A DNA stretch of 35,802 nucleotides from Streptomyces corynorhini (GCF_003346515.1 NZ_QQNA01000012.1:1-35802); one strand, 5' to 3'. Counted from the stretch's first letter, positions 1-8,259 are shown. Made by a program: numbers and translations. The notes: generated by a model not told the origin, from the letters alone.

Positions 1-3
1 CCC

Positions 4-387
4 CTATGTCACTGGTATTGGGTCTAGGGGGTCTAGGGCGTCCGAGGCGGAGAGAGTGAAGCGAGCGCGGCGCACCGGACGCCGCCGGGCCCGCCCTTGG
101 GGCGGGCGGCGCTGCTTCGAAGACAGGTCCTGGGCGCCGCTGCCCGGCAGCCTGGTGGTGAGTTGCTCCTGACCGGTCGGCCGGTTCAGGTCGAAGGGGC
201 CCTCTTCCCAGTGGCACGAGGGGAGTTGGGGTGGGCGCGATCCGGGCAGCTCACGTGGCGCACCGGGTCCGTTCTTCGGCGCGCGGCCCGGGATCTCCGG
301 CTCGCCGCCCGTCGCGAAGCCGATGTACGCGGTATCCGGGGGCGGTTCGCGGCTCGACCGGCTCCGTACGTCCCGCACATCGGGCAT
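4..387 (-). CDS. Small hypothetical protein, doubtful
   Basis: A 127-residue reading frame ending in TAG three bases from the window edge. I recognise no domain. The first ~90 codons show the strong G/C third-position bias expected of Streptomyces coding DNA, which favours a real gene. The C-terminal third turns Arg/Pro-rich and ends with a small repeat (LDPLDP) that uses rare CTA codons, so the true end or frame could differ. The ATG at 387 has no convincing ribosome binding site. It would be divergent from the alcohol dehydrogenase at 597. A decayed gene is the alternative. Confidence 0.4.
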   Translation of the reverse strand: MPDVRDVRSRSSREPPPDTAYIGFATGGEPEIPGRAPKNGPGAPRELPGSRPPQLPSCHWEEGPFDLNRPTGQEQLTTRLPGSGAQDLSSKQRRPPQGRARRRPVRRARFTLSASDALDPLDPIPVT

Positions 388-542
388 GGGGCCCGGTTCG
401 CCCGGCCCCGCCGCCGGGGCGCTCGGCGCGGCGCCGCCTCACGCGTCGTGCGTACGGACCGTGCACGGGATCGTACGGCGCACGCTCCCCGTCGCGAGGC
501 TCGTTTGCACTGCCCCCCGGGCACGCGCTTACGGTGAATGGT

Positions 543-563
543 CGTACCAAACGATTCGGTACG
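543..563. promoter_or_regulatory. Inverted repeat, candidate TetR-type operator
   Basis: CGTACC (543-548) and GGTACG (558-563) are perfect 6-bp inverted arms around a 9-bp AT-richer centre, 34 bp upstream of the dehydrogenase start. Size and spacing fit a TetR-family operator, but no regulator gene lies next to it in the window. Regulation of the dehydrogenase is an inference. Confidence 0.45.
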
Positions 564-596
564 CGTCATTTCCCCCCAAAGGAACGGAAACCCCCC

Positions 597-1640
597 ATGC
601 GCGCAACCGTCATCCACGCCCCCCGGGACATTCGCGTGGAGGAGGTCGCCGACCCCACGATCCAGCAGTCCACCGACGCGGTGGTCCGGGTGCTGCGTGC
701 CTGCATCTGCGGCAGCGACCTGTGGCCGTACCGGGGCGAGGGCAACACAGGACCCGAGCAGCGGATAGGCCACGAATTCCTCGGTGTGGTGGAGGAGGCC
801 GGGGGCGACGTGAGCGGATTCGCCCCGGGCGATCTCGTCGTCGCGCCCTTCGCCTGGTCCGACGGCGTCTGTGACATCTGCCACGAGGGGCTTCCGACCT
901 CCTGCCCGCAGGGCGGCATCTGGGGCCGGCCCGGCTCCGACGGCGGACAGGGCGAGGCGGTACGGGTGCCCTTCGCCGACGGCACGCTCGTCAAGCTCCC
1001 GGCGGACGCCGCCTCCGACGACCGGCTGCTCACCGCGCTGCTCGCGCTCTCCGACGTGCTGGGCACCGGCCACCACGCGGCCGTCGGCGCCGGTGTGCGG
1101 CCCGGTGCCACGGTCGCCGTCGTCGGGGACGGCGCGGTCGGGCTCTGCGGGGTGCTGGCCGCCAAGCGGCTCGGCGCCGAGCGGATCATCGCGCTCGGGC
1201 GGCACCAGGCCCGTACCGACATCGCCAGGACGTTCGGCGCCACCGATATCGTCGCCGAGCGGGGCGACGCGGCGGTCGCGGCCGTGCGGGAGCTGACGCG
1301 CGGCCAGGGCGCGCACTCCGTGATCGAGGCGGTCGGCACGGAGCAGTCCATGCTCACCTCCGTACGGATCACCCGTGACGGCGGCGCCATCGGCTACGTC
1401 GGCGTGCCGCACGGCAGCGCCACCGGGCTCGACCTCGGCCACATGTTCGCGCGGAACATCGCCCTGCGCGGCGGCGTCGCGCCCGCCCGCGCCTACCTGC
1501 CCGAGCTGCTGCCCGACGTGCTCGACGGAACGATCGACCCGTCGCCGGTCTTCGACGTGAGCGTCGGCCTCGACGACATCGCGAGCGGCTACAAGGCGAT
1601 GGACGAGCGCATCGCGCTCAAGGTGCTCGTCAAGATGTGA
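597..1640 (+). CDS. Zinc-dependent alcohol dehydrogenase family protein
   Basis: A 347-residue medium-chain dehydrogenase/reductase, the usual length for the family, expected to oxidise an alcohol or reduce an aldehyde with NAD(P). Catalytic zinc ligands are visible as C38 in CGSD and H59-E60 in GHE. The structural-zinc lobe is incomplete: C92, C95 and C103 are present but the spacing CxxCxxC is broken (G98), so the second zinc may be absent. The Rossmann glycine motif GDGAVG is at 177-182, and an Arg after the second strand (ALGRH) suggests NADP(H) preference. The ATG at 597 was chosen because the catalytic domain starts there; the upstream extension is not family-like. AAAGGAA is a weak ribosome binding site. 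Substrate unknown. Confidence 0.9.
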   Translation: MRATVIHAPRDIRVEEVADPTIQQSTDAVVRVLRACICGSDLWPYRGEGNTGPEQRIGHEFLGVVEEAGGDVSGFAPGDLVVAPFAWSDGVCDICHEGLPTSCPQGGIWGRPGSDGGQGEAVRVPFADGTLVKLPADAASDDRLLTALLALSDVLGTGHHAAVGAGVRPGATVAVVGDGAVGLCGVLAAKRLGAERIIALGRHQARTDIARTFGATDIVAERGDAAVAAVRELTRGQGAHSVIEAVGTEQSMLTSVRITRDGGAIGYVGVPHGSATGLDLGHMFARNIALRGGVAPARAYLPELLPDVLDGTIDPSPVFDVSVGLDDIASGYKAMDERIALKVLVKM

Positions 1641-1682
1641 CCCGTACATGCTGACCCGTACGTGCTGACCGGCACGTGCTGA
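1641..1682. repeat. 14-bp tandem repeat, 3 copies, directly after stop
   Basis: Three copies of CCCGTACGTGCTGA (1641-1654, 1655-1668, 1669-1682; copies 1 and 3 have one and two changes) begin on the base after the dehydrogenase TGA. Each copy ends in TGA. Confidence 0.8.
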
Positions 1683-1691
1683 CCCACGGCT

Positions 1692-1723
1692 GCGGGCCGC
1701 CCCCCTCGGGGGAGACGGCCCGC
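1692..1723. terminator. Hairpin between convergent genes
   Basis: GCGGGCCG (1692-1699) pairs with CGGCCCGC (1716-1723), with an inner C-run/G-run extension. There is no T-tract, as usual for Streptomyces. It sits between the convergent dehydrogenase and subtilase, so it can serve both. Confidence 0.6.
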
Positions 1724-1750
1724 GGTGCGTGTGTGCCGTGCCGGGCGCGG

Positions 1751-3328
1751 CTACTTGCGTACCGCCGCCAGGGCGTCGACCAGACCCGCCCCGTAGAAGC
1801 TGTTGTGGCGCTTGCCGCCGGTGCACACGGCGTCGATCTCGCCGTCACCGTTGATGTCGTACGCCTCCGGGCAGACCACCGGGGTGGCCTGGACCTTCAG
1901 CAGCGCCTTGATGGCCGCCGCCGACGCGTGCGGGTGCGTCGACTTCAGCAGCGCCGCCACGCCCGCGACGTGCGGGGAGGCCATCGACGTGCCGGCCATG
2001 TAGCCCCACCTGCCGCCCGGCAGCGGGCCGAGGATCAGACCGCTGGTCGCCGGGGGCGCCGGGGGCTGGTAGGCGGTGGAGTCGCCGCCGGGGGCGGAGA
2101 CGTCGATGACGCCCAGACCGTGGTTGGAGAAGGACGACTTCAGGCCCTTCGCGCCGGTCGACGAGACCGTGACGACTCCCGGCAGCTGGGTCGGGATGTC
2201 GAAGCACTTGGCCGGGTCGATGACGCGCTCACCGGGCGTGGAGTCGTTCGGGCTGGACGAGTCGGTGATCGAGCGGGACGCGAGGTCGTAGTTCTCGTTG
2301 CCCGCCGCGGCCACGTTGACCGTGCCCTTCGTCTCCGCGTACCGGGTGGCCCGGGTGATCGCGTCGACCAGGGCCCTCTGGTCCGGGTCGTTCAGGCAGT
2401 TGAAGTACCACGGGTCGGTGTAATAGCTGTTGTTCGTCACGTCGATGCCGTGCTCGGCGGCCCACACGAAGCTGCACACGACGGCCTCGGCGTAGAAGTA
2501 GCCGGCCGGCGTGGACGCCTTGATGCCCGCCACCTTCACGCCCGGCGCCACGCCCGTGACGCCGATGCCGTTCTTCGCGGCGGCGATCTCGCCCGCGACA
2601 TGCGTGCCGTGCGGGCTCTCCTCGGCGGTCGGCCGCCAGGCGCCGTCCGTCGTGTCGGGCTTGCCGCTCACGCAGTTGACCGACGCCGCGCGGTCGAAGT
2701 TCGGCGCGAGGTCCGGGTGGGTGTCGTCGACGCCCGTGTCGATGACCCCGACGGTGACCTTGGGACTGCCGAGCGAGACCTTGTGCGCCTGGTCCGCCTT
2801 GATGGCGGGCAGGTCCCACTGCAAGGGCTCCAGCGGGTCCGGCTCGTCGGCCGCGGCGGCCCCGGAGGCCGCCGACCTCGCCGACGCGGACGCCTTCGCC
2901 GCGGCAGCCGTCGCCGCCTCGACCTGTTCGGCCGTCAGCTCCTGGGGCGCCCCGATGTCCGTGGTGGACTGCGAGGGCAGCGGCGCGGTGCGGGTGGCAC
3001 CGGCGGACAGGACGCCGGGGGTCTTGCGCACGGTCTTAGCGAAGTCCGGGTTCTGCGAGGTGGCGACGGTGACACCTATCCGGTCATAGGTGGTCACCAC
3101 CGTGCCGCCTGCCCGGTCTATCGCCTTCGCGACCGACTTGGCCGTCAGGACCCCGCCGTAGGTGTTCACCACGTACGACAGCTTCGGACCGTCCGTCACG
3201 ACCGGCGCGGGGCCGCCCGCGGGGGCGGCCGACGCCGAGGCCGCGGGCAGGAAGCCGAGCGAGACGGTGAGTGCCAGACCTACGGGCAGGGCGAGTGCGC
3301 GCCGCCGTCTGGATCCCAGATGAGCCAT
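1751..3328 (-). CDS. Secreted S8 family (subtilisin-like) serine protease
   Basis: A 525-residue exported endopeptidase. Residues 1-35 form a signal peptide (RRRR, hydrophobic core, AxA-type end). A pro-region follows (about 45-115) with an Ala-rich linker (135-165). The catalytic domain has Asp197 in VIDTGVD, His240 in HGTHVAG and Ser448 in GTSMASPHVAG, with the oxyanion Asn344 in AAAGN. A calcium-loop-like DINGDGEID is at 491-499 between two Cys pairs; it lacks the last EF-hand acidic residue. Start ATG 3328. The upstream neighbour on the other strand is the acetate transporter pair, so its promoter lies in 3329-3525. Substrate cannot be told from sequence; an extracellular protease is near certain. 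Confidence 0.95.
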   Translation of the reverse strand: MAHLGSRRRRALALPVGLALTVSLGFLPAASASAAPAGGPAPVVTDGPKLSYVVNTYGGVLTAKSVAKAIDRAGGTVVTTYDRIGVTVATSQNPDFAKTVRKTPGVLSAGATRTAPLPSQSTTDIGAPQELTAEQVEAATAAAAKASASARSAASGAAAADEPDPLEPLQWDLPAIKADQAHKVSLGSPKVTVGVIDTGVDDTHPDLAPNFDRAASVNCVSGKPDTTDGAWRPTAEESPHGTHVAGEIAAAKNGIGVTGVAPGVKVAGIKASTPAGYFYAEAVVCSFVWAAEHGIDVTNNSYYTDPWYFNCLNDPDQRALVDAITRATRYAETKGTVNVAAAGNENYDLASRSITDSSSPNDSTPGERVIDPAKCFDIPTQLPGVVTVSSTGAKGLKSSFSNHGLGVIDVSAPGGDSTAYQPPAPPATSGLILGPLPGGRWGYMAGTSMASPHVAGVAALLKSTHPHASAAAIKALLKVQATPVVCPEAYDINGDGEIDAVCTGGKRHNSFYGAGLVDALAAVRK

Positions 3329-3579
3329 GGGTTCTCCACATCATCCTTGAGTGCCGTCCCCGCGCGGGCTGCGCTTGGACGAGTACATGACCAGTGAAGT
3401 TATCGCTGATCATCGGTGCTCTTCAATCGTTCCCCGAATCATTTCCGGAAGAAAAAGCCCGGGGTTGAACCGCGTCGTCGCGCTTCCCGTGCCGTTGTCA
3501 GGGGGACGAGCGTCCGACCGAACCTGTGAGGTCTTCCCCCGTGTCCCACTCCACCGCACCCGCGTCACGAGGAGATTCC

Positions 3580-3957
3580 GTGGCTTCCGATGCCCCGCCG
3601 CCCGAGCCCGTGCCGGACTCCGCGACCCCTGCCACGCCGGCCCATCCCACGACGGCCCAGTTCGTCGAGGTGCAGGAGAGCGCCGAGTTCGCCGAACTGC
3701 GGCGCACGTACCGCTCCTTCGCCTTTCCGCTGACCGTCGCCTTCATCGCCTGGTACCTGCTGTACGTGCTGCTGTCCAACTACGCGGGCGGCTTCATGGG
3801 CACCAAGGTCTTCGGCAACATCAACGTCGCGCTGATCCTCGGTCTCGCGCAGTTCGTCACCACCTTCCTGATCGCCTGGATCTACTCGCGGCACGCGGCC
3901 CGCCGGCTCGACCCGGGCGCGCAGGCCATCAAGTCCCGTATGGAGGCGGACGCATGA
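3580..3957 (+). CDS. DUF485 membrane protein, acetate symporter partner
   Basis: A 125-residue protein with a Pro/Ala-rich cytoplasmic N-terminus and two transmembrane helices (about 50-70 and 85-107) typical of DUF485. I chose the GTG at 3580 because GAGGAG sits 5 nt upstream; in-frame GTGs at 3526 and 3541 would only add a low-complexity tail. It overlaps the symporter gene by 4 bp (ATGA), so the two are translationally coupled. DUF485 genes accompany actP-type acetate symporters in many bacteria, where they are thought to assist the transporter; the mechanism is not known. Confidence 0.88.
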   Translation: MASDAPPPEPVPDSATPATPAHPTTAQFVEVQESAEFAELRRTYRSFAFPLTVAFIAWYLLYVLLSNYAGGFMGTKVFGNINVALILGLAQFVTTFLIAWIYSRHAARRLDPGAQAIKSRMEADA

Positions 3958-5612
3958 GCCACCCGGTCGCACTCATGAGCGGGCCCGTCGAGGTGCCCCT
4001 CCAGCTCGCCGCCGCGGGGGACGCCAGCGAGCACCGGCCGCTGATCATCACGCTCTTCGGGCTGTTCGTCGTCGCCACCCTGGTCATCACCGTCTGGGCC
4101 GGCCGCCAGACCAAGAGCGCCTCCGACTTCTACGCGGGCGGCCGGCAGTTCACCGGCTTCCAGAACGGCCTGGCGGTCTCCGGCGACTACATGTCCGCCG
4201 CGTCGTTCCTCGGCATCGCCGGAGCCATCGCCCTCTTCGGATACGACGGCTTCCTCTACTCCATCGGGTTCCTCGTCGCCTGGCTGGTGGCGCTGCTGCT
4301 GGTCGCGGAGCCGCTGCGCAACTCCGGCCGCTACACGATGGGCGACGTCCTCGCGTACCGCATGCGCCAGCGCCCGGTCCGTACGGCCGCCGGTACCTCC
4401 ACCATCGTCGTGTCGATCTTCTATCTGCTGGCGCAGATGGCCGGCGCGGGCGTCCTGGTCTCGCTGCTGCTCGGCATCACCAGCGACGCCGGGAAGATCG
4501 CCATCGTCGCGCTGGTCGGCCTGCTGATGATCGTGTACGTCACGATCGGCGGCATGAAGGGCACCACCTGGGTGCAGATGGTCAAGGCCGTCCTGCTCAT
4601 CGCGGGCACCTTGCTGATCACTTTCCTCATTCTGCTGAAGTTCCACTTCAACCTCTCCGACCTGCTGGGCTCGGCGGCGAGCAACAGCGGCAAGGGCGCG
4701 GCCTTCCTGGAGCCCGGACTCAAGTACGGGGCCACCGCGACCTCGAAGCTGGACTTCATCTCCCTGGGCATCGCCCTGGTCCTCGGCACGGCGGGGCTGC
4801 CGCACATCCTGATCCGCTTCTACACCGTTCCGACCGCGAAGGCCGCCCGGAAGTCGGTCATCTGGGCCATCGGCATCATCGGCGCCTTCTACCTGATGAC
4901 CATCGTGCTCGGCTTCGGCGCCGCCGCCCTGCTCAAGCCCGGCGACATCATCGCCTCCAACAAGGCGGGCAATACGGCGGCGCCGCTGGCCGCCCTGGAG
5001 ATCGGCGGCGGCGCGGGCTCGACCGGCGGCGCGATCCTGCTCGCGGTGATCTCCGCGGTCGCGTTCGCCACCATCCTCGCGGTGGTCGCGGGCCTGACGC
5101 TGGCGTCCTCGTCGTCGTTCGCGCACGACATCTACGCCAATGTCATCCGCAAGGGTGAGGCCACCGAGCAGGAGGAGGTACGGGCCGCCCGCTGGGCGAC
5201 CGTCGCCATCGGCGTCGTCTCCATCGCGCTCGGCGCACTCGCCCGCGACCTGAACGTGGCGGGGCTGGTCGCGCTGGCCTTCGCCGTCGCGGCCTCGGCC
5301 AACCTGCCGACGATCCTCTACAGCCTCTTCTGGAAGAGGTTCACCACCCAGGGCGCCCTGTGGTCGATCTACGGCGGCCTGGCCTCCTCCGTCCTGCTGG
5401 TGCTGTTCTCGCCCGTCGTCTCGGGGAAGCCCACCTCGATGTTCCCCGGCGTCGATTTCCACTTCTTCCCGCTGGAGAACCCCGGACTGATCTCGATCCC
5501 GCTGGGCTTCCTGCTCGGCTGGCTGGGGACCGTCCTGTCCAAGGAGGAGCCCGACAAGGGCAAGTACGCGGAGCTGGAGGTCAAGTCCCTCACCGGTACG
5601 GGAGCGCACTGA
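3954..5612 (+). CDS. actP: Cation acetate symporter, SSS family
   Basis: A 552-residue solute:sodium symporter with about 13 hydrophobic segments, expected to import acetate or another short monocarboxylate with a cation. Family marks include SASDFYAGGRQFTGFQNGLAVSGDY near residues 58-80, GGMKGTTWVQMVKA, GTAGLPHILIRFYTVP, and the ASSSSFAHDIY segment in the second half. Length matches ActP-type proteins. It overlaps the DUF485 gene by ATGA at 3954. The C-terminus is a short charged tail. The exact monocarboxylate (acetate, propionate, pyruvate) cannot be decided from sequence, so the symbol marks the family rather than a proven substrate. Confidence 0.9.
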   Translation: MSHPVALMSGPVEVPLQLAAAGDASEHRPLIITLFGLFVVATLVITVWAGRQTKSASDFYAGGRQFTGFQNGLAVSGDYMSAASFLGIAGAIALFGYDGFLYSIGFLVAWLVALLLVAEPLRNSGRYTMGDVLAYRMRQRPVRTAAGTSTIVVSIFYLLAQMAGAGVLVSLLLGITSDAGKIAIVALVGLLMIVYVTIGGMKGTTWVQMVKAVLLIAGTLLITFLILLKFHFNLSDLLGSAASNSGKGAAFLEPGLKYGATATSKLDFISLGIALVLGTAGLPHILIRFYTVPTAKAARKSVIWAIGIIGAFYLMTIVLGFGAAALLKPGDIIASNKAGNTAAPLAALEIGGGAGSTGGAILLAVISAVAFATILAVVAGLTLASSSSFAHDIYANVIRKGEATEQEEVRAARWATVAIGVVSIALGALARDLNVAGLVALAFAVAASANLPTILYSLFWKRFTTQGALWSIYGGLASSVLLVLFSPVVSGKPTSMFPGVDFHFFPLENPGLISIPLGFLLGWLGTVLSKEEPDKGKYAELEVKSLTGTGAH

Positions 5613-5634
5613 TCTCCCGCCCCTCCCGGCGCCG

Positions 5635-5682
5635 CCGCCCCGGGCCCTGCGTCCCCGCTCCTGGACGTACGGCCCGGGGCGG
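5635..5682 (+). terminator. Long-loop hairpin after symporter
   Basis: CCGCCCCGGGCC (5635-5646) and GGCCCGGGGCGG (5671-5682) form a perfect 12-bp stem with a 24-nt loop, 22 nt after the symporter stop. Confidence 0.6.
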
Positions 5683-5700
5683 TGTCAGTGGTCTGACGTA

Positions 5701-5720
5701 GGCTCGGACGTGTCCGAGCC
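5701..5720. promoter_or_regulatory. 20-bp dyad in moaA upstream region
   Basis: GGCTCGGAC (5701-5709) and GTCCGAGCC (5712-5720) are perfect 9-bp inverted arms around a 2-bp centre, 67 bp before the moaA start. A -10-like TAGGCT at 5698-5703 overlaps the left arm, so a bound repressor would block that promoter. Could instead be a leader hairpin. Confidence 0.45.
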
Positions 5721-5787
5721 GAACACAGGGCCGCCCGCCGGGCCATTCCACCGCCCATCGGGACATTCGACCGGGAGGAGGCTCATC

Positions 5788-6777
5788 GTGCTCATCGACA
5801 CCTACGGCAGGGTCGCCACCGACCTGCGCGTCTCACTGACGGACCGCTGCAATCTCCGGTGCACGTACTGCATGCCGGAGGAGGGCCTCCAGTGGCTCAC
5901 CAAATCCGACCTGCTCAGCGACGACGAGACAGTCCGGCTGATCCGCCTCGCCGTGACGCGGCTCGGCATCACCGAGATCCGCTTCACCGGCGGAGAACCG
6001 CTGCTCCGCCCCGGTCTGGTCGGCATCGTCGAGCGATGCGCCGCGCTGGAGCCGCGCCCCAGGATGTCGCTGACCACCAACGGCATCGGCCTCAAGCGCA
6101 CCGCGGCGGCGCTGCGGGCCGCCGGGCTGGACCGCGTCAACGTCTCCCTCGACACCCTGCGGCCCGACGCCTTCAAGACCCTCACCCGGCGTGACCGCCA
6201 CGCGGACGTGCTCGACGGGCTGCGCGCCGCGCACGAGGCGGGGCTGACCCCCGTCAAGGTCAACACCGTGCTGATGCCCGGCCTGAACGGGGACGAGGCG
6301 CCCGATCTGCTCGCCTGGGCCGTGGAGCACGGCTACGAGCTGCGGTTCATCGAGCAGATGCCCCTCGACGCCCAGCACGGCTGGAAGCGCGACGGGATGA
6401 TAACCGCCGGTGACATCCTCACCTCGCTGCGTACGCGGTTCACGCTCACCGAGGAAGACGGAGCGGCACGCGGCTCCGCCCCCGCGGAGCGCTGGCTCGT
6501 GGACGGCGGCCCGCACCGCGTCGGGGTCATCGCCTCCGTCACCCGGCCGTTCTGCGGCGCCTGCGACCGCACCCGGCTGACGGCCGACGGCCAGGTGCGC
6601 AACTGTCTGTTCGCCCAGGAGGAGACGGATCTGCGCGGCGCGCTGCGCTCCGACGCGCCCGACGAGGAGATAGCGCGGCTCTGGAAGCTCGCGATGTGGG
6701 GAAAGAAGGCCGGTTCCGGCCTGGACGACCCGGCGTTCCTTCAGCCGGACCGACCGATGTCCGCCATCGGCGGCTGA
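5788..6777 (+). CDS. moaA: GTP 3',8-cyclase MoaA (molybdenum cofactor)
   Basis: A 329-residue radical SAM enzyme that, with MoaC, turns GTP into cyclic pyranopterin monophosphate, the first step of molybdopterin synthesis. The SAM [4Fe-4S] cluster ligands are C21, C25 and C28 (CNLRCTYC). The second, substrate-binding cluster has C256, C259 and C273. The GGEPLLR motif and the C-terminal Gly-Gly needed for activity (328-329) are present. I chose GTG 5788 because GGGAGGAGG lies 6 nt upstream and the family starts at LIDTYGR; an in-frame ATG/GTG at 5710 would add a non-conserved tail. No other moa gene is in the window. Confidence 0.96.
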   Translation: MLIDTYGRVATDLRVSLTDRCNLRCTYCMPEEGLQWLTKSDLLSDDETVRLIRLAVTRLGITEIRFTGGEPLLRPGLVGIVERCAALEPRPRMSLTTNGIGLKRTAAALRAAGLDRVNVSLDTLRPDAFKTLTRRDRHADVLDGLRAAHEAGLTPVKVNTVLMPGLNGDEAPDLLAWAVEHGYELRFIEQMPLDAQHGWKRDGMITAGDILTSLRTRFTLTEEDGAARGSAPAERWLVDGGPHRVGVIASVTRPFCGACDRTRLTADGQVRNCLFAQEETDLRGALRSDAPDEEIARLWKLAMWGKKAGSGLDDPAFLQPDRPMSAIGG

Positions 6778-6807
6778 ACCGGCGCCCGGGACACCGCTCG
6801 ACCAGAC

Positions 6808-6826
6808 GGGACTTCGGACTTACTCG
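6808..6826. repeat. 19-bp dispersed repeat, copy 1
   Basis: GGGACTTCGGACTTACTCG, identical to 25726-25744. This copy fills much of the 49-bp gap between moaA and the convergent small Cys/His gene, ending on the base before that gene's stop codon. Confidence 0.7.
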
Positions 6827-7090
6827 CTAGTGCCGCTGCTCCCACTCCTCCAGAGCCACCACATCCTTCAGGAAGCCGCGCACCCCGAGGAACGAGGAGA
6901 GGTGCTCGCGATGCTCGTCGCAGGCCAGCCAGGTCTTGCGCCGCTCCGGAGTGTGCAGTGTGGGATTGTTCCAGGCCAGCACCCAGACGGCGGGGGCGCG
7001 GCACCCCTTGGCGGAGCAGACCGGCGCGGCGTCGGAGACATCGGAGCCGTGGCCGCCGGAGGCGGGACCGGCGGGGAAGGGGAAGTTCAC
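6827..7090 (-). CDS. Small Cys/His protein of unknown function
   Basis: An 87-residue soluble protein that I know only as a conserved actinobacterial hypothetical; some database copies carry a misleading acetone carboxylase label. It has CSAKGC (C25, C30), then WLACDEHREHL, so C, C, C, H and H could bind one metal ion. The core reads AVWVLAWNNPTLHTPERRKTWLAC. Start GTG 7090 (GAGGGTGA-like site upstream); no later in-frame start precedes the Cys motif. A 14-bp hairpin followed by a U-run lies in its leader (7129-7166). It converges on moaA with a 49-bp gap. Function unknown. Confidence 0.82.
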   Translation of the reverse strand: MNFPFPAGPASGGHGSDVSDAAPVCSAKGCRAPAVWVLAWNNPTLHTPERRKTWLACDEHREHLSSFLGVRGFLKDVVALEEWEQRH

Positions 7091-7128
7091 TCATTCACCC
7101 TAAGCGCACCGCCGACAACGGGAAAAGG

Positions 7129-7166
7129 CGACGCCGGGCAGCCACGGGGGGAGCTGCCCGGCGTCG
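7129..7166 (-). terminator. Leader hairpin with U-run (terminator or attenuator)
   Basis: Perfect 14-bp stem: GCTGCCCGGCGTCG (7153-7166) with CGACGCCGGGCAGC (7129-7142) around a 10-nt loop. Read on the minus strand it is followed by CCTTTTCCC. It may end transcription from the DUF3099 gene (stop at 7327) or attenuate the small gene starting at 7090. Confidence 0.6.
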
Positions 7167-7326
7167 GTCTGTCGCTCCGACGGGGGATGCGGAGCGCCTC
7201 CAAAGTATGTCACGCGCAACGGGGTGTGGTGCACAAGAACTTCACGATTGATCTGAGCTTTTCTTGAGCTTGACGCGGCCGCGCGGGCAGCGGCGCCACC
7301 GGCCGTCGCTCTGCGGAAGGACGGCC

Positions 7327-7683
7327 CTACGGACGGTCCTCGGCCCCGCCGTCCCCGGCGGACCCCGCCGCCGCGACCGGGCCGGCGCCCGGCGCGATCA
7401 TCGTCGGGGGCACCGGCGTCACGAACGTCGAGGGCAGCGAAGGGACGTTCTCCCGGCCCGCGTTGGCGAACACCACCGCCACATACGGCAGCAGCGCGCC
7501 CAGGACGAGAGCCACGATCGCCACCGGCCGCTGCACGTTCCACAACGCCACGGTCGCGATCACCGACACGGTCCGCACCAGCATCGAGATCACATAGCGG
7601 CGCTGCCTGCCCCGCACATCCTCGGCGAGACCCTGGCGTGCTCCCGTGATCCGGAAGACCTCTGTACCGCTCCGCTTCCGCAT
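7327..7683 (-). CDS. DUF3099 domain membrane protein
   Basis: A 118-residue protein with the DUF3099 signature at its N-terminus (TEVFRITGARQGLAEDVRGR), followed by two hydrophobic helices (about 31-48 and 53-70) and a Pro/Gly-rich cytoplasmic tail. DUF3099 proteins are actinobacterial and unassigned. I chose ATG 7683 because the conserved block begins immediately after it; the only upstream in-frame start is 50 codons away in non-conserved sequence. The ribosome binding site is weak (GGTGG). Function unknown. Confidence 0.82.
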   Translation of the reverse strand: MRKRSGTEVFRITGARQGLAEDVRGRQRRYVISMLVRTVSVIATVALWNVQRPVAIVALVLGALLPYVAVVFANAGRENVPSLPSTFVTPVPPTMIAPGAGPVAAAGSAGDGGAEDRP

Positions 7684-7899
7684 CCCGATCCACCACCCGA
7701 TGTGTACGTGCCGGGCGCTGCCGGCCCGGGGCCCGTACCACGGTACGCCGCGGACTCCGCCGGTACGAGAGCGGGGCACCGGCCGCCACACCCCCGGACA
7801 CCAGCTCCGGCCTCGTACGGTCGTGCCCGACATGCGACGTATGGGCGATCACCGCAGACTGACGCTCATGCGCATCTCGCGCGGCGTGAGGAGGCGACC

Positions 7900-8193
7900 A
7901 TGAATTGGTTGTGGGTCATCGTAGTGGGCCTGGTGCTCGGCCTGATCGCCCGAGCGATCATCCCGGGCAAGCAGCACATCCCGCTGTGGCTGACGGCCGT
8001 GTTCGGCATCCTGGGCAGCATCCTCGGCAATGCCGTGGCCGGCTGGATCGGGGTGCGCCACACCAGCGGAATCGACTGGACCCGCCATGTACTCCAGCTG
8101 ATCGGCGCGATCATCGTGGTCGCCGTGGGCGCGAAACTGTGGAGTGCGATCCGCGGCGGCAGAGGAAACAGGGGAGCCCGGGAACGCATCTGA
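7900..8193 (+). CDS. GlsB/YeaQ/YmgE family membrane protein
   Basis: A 97-residue, three-helix membrane protein of the transglycosylase-associated/stress-response family: helix 1 at 2-20 (WVIVVGLVLGLIARAI), then PGK, helix 2 around 28-48 with glycines at GILGSILGNAVAGWIG, helix 3 around 65-84. Members are stress-induced in several bacteria, but biochemistry is lacking. Start ATG 7900 with GAGGAGG at 7888-7894. Its end converges on tyrS, with a shared hairpin at 8211-8259. Confidence 0.88.
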   Translation: MNWLWVIVVGLVLGLIARAIIPGKQHIPLWLTAVFGILGSILGNAVAGWIGVRHTSGIDWTRHVLQLIGAIIVVAVGAKLWSAIRGGRGNRGARERI

Positions 8194-8210
8194 CCCGGCT
8201 CCACCACGAC

Positions 8211-8259
8211 GGTGGCGGCCGGGCCGTACGGAGAGAACCCGTACGCCCCGGCCGCCACC
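8211..8259. terminator. Bidirectional hairpin terminator
   Basis: GGTGGCGGCCGGG plus CGTACGG (8211-8231) pair with CCCGTACG plus CCCGGCCGCCACC (8238-8259) with one interior mismatch. It lies between the convergent YeaQ-type gene and tyrS. Confidence 0.8.

Noticed and set aside
1..40. tRNA or attachment-site remnant near GGTCTAGGG repeats
   Set aside because: No cloverleaf can be drawn; the repeat lies at the end of a possible coding frame and is only nine bases.
186..1826. Long minus-strand frame opposite the dehydrogenase
   Set aside because: Mirror of GC-rich codons in the real gene; Arg/Gly/Ala-rich without motifs. Similar long frames opposite tyrS, tldD, the symporter and SPFH genes were dropped for the same reason.
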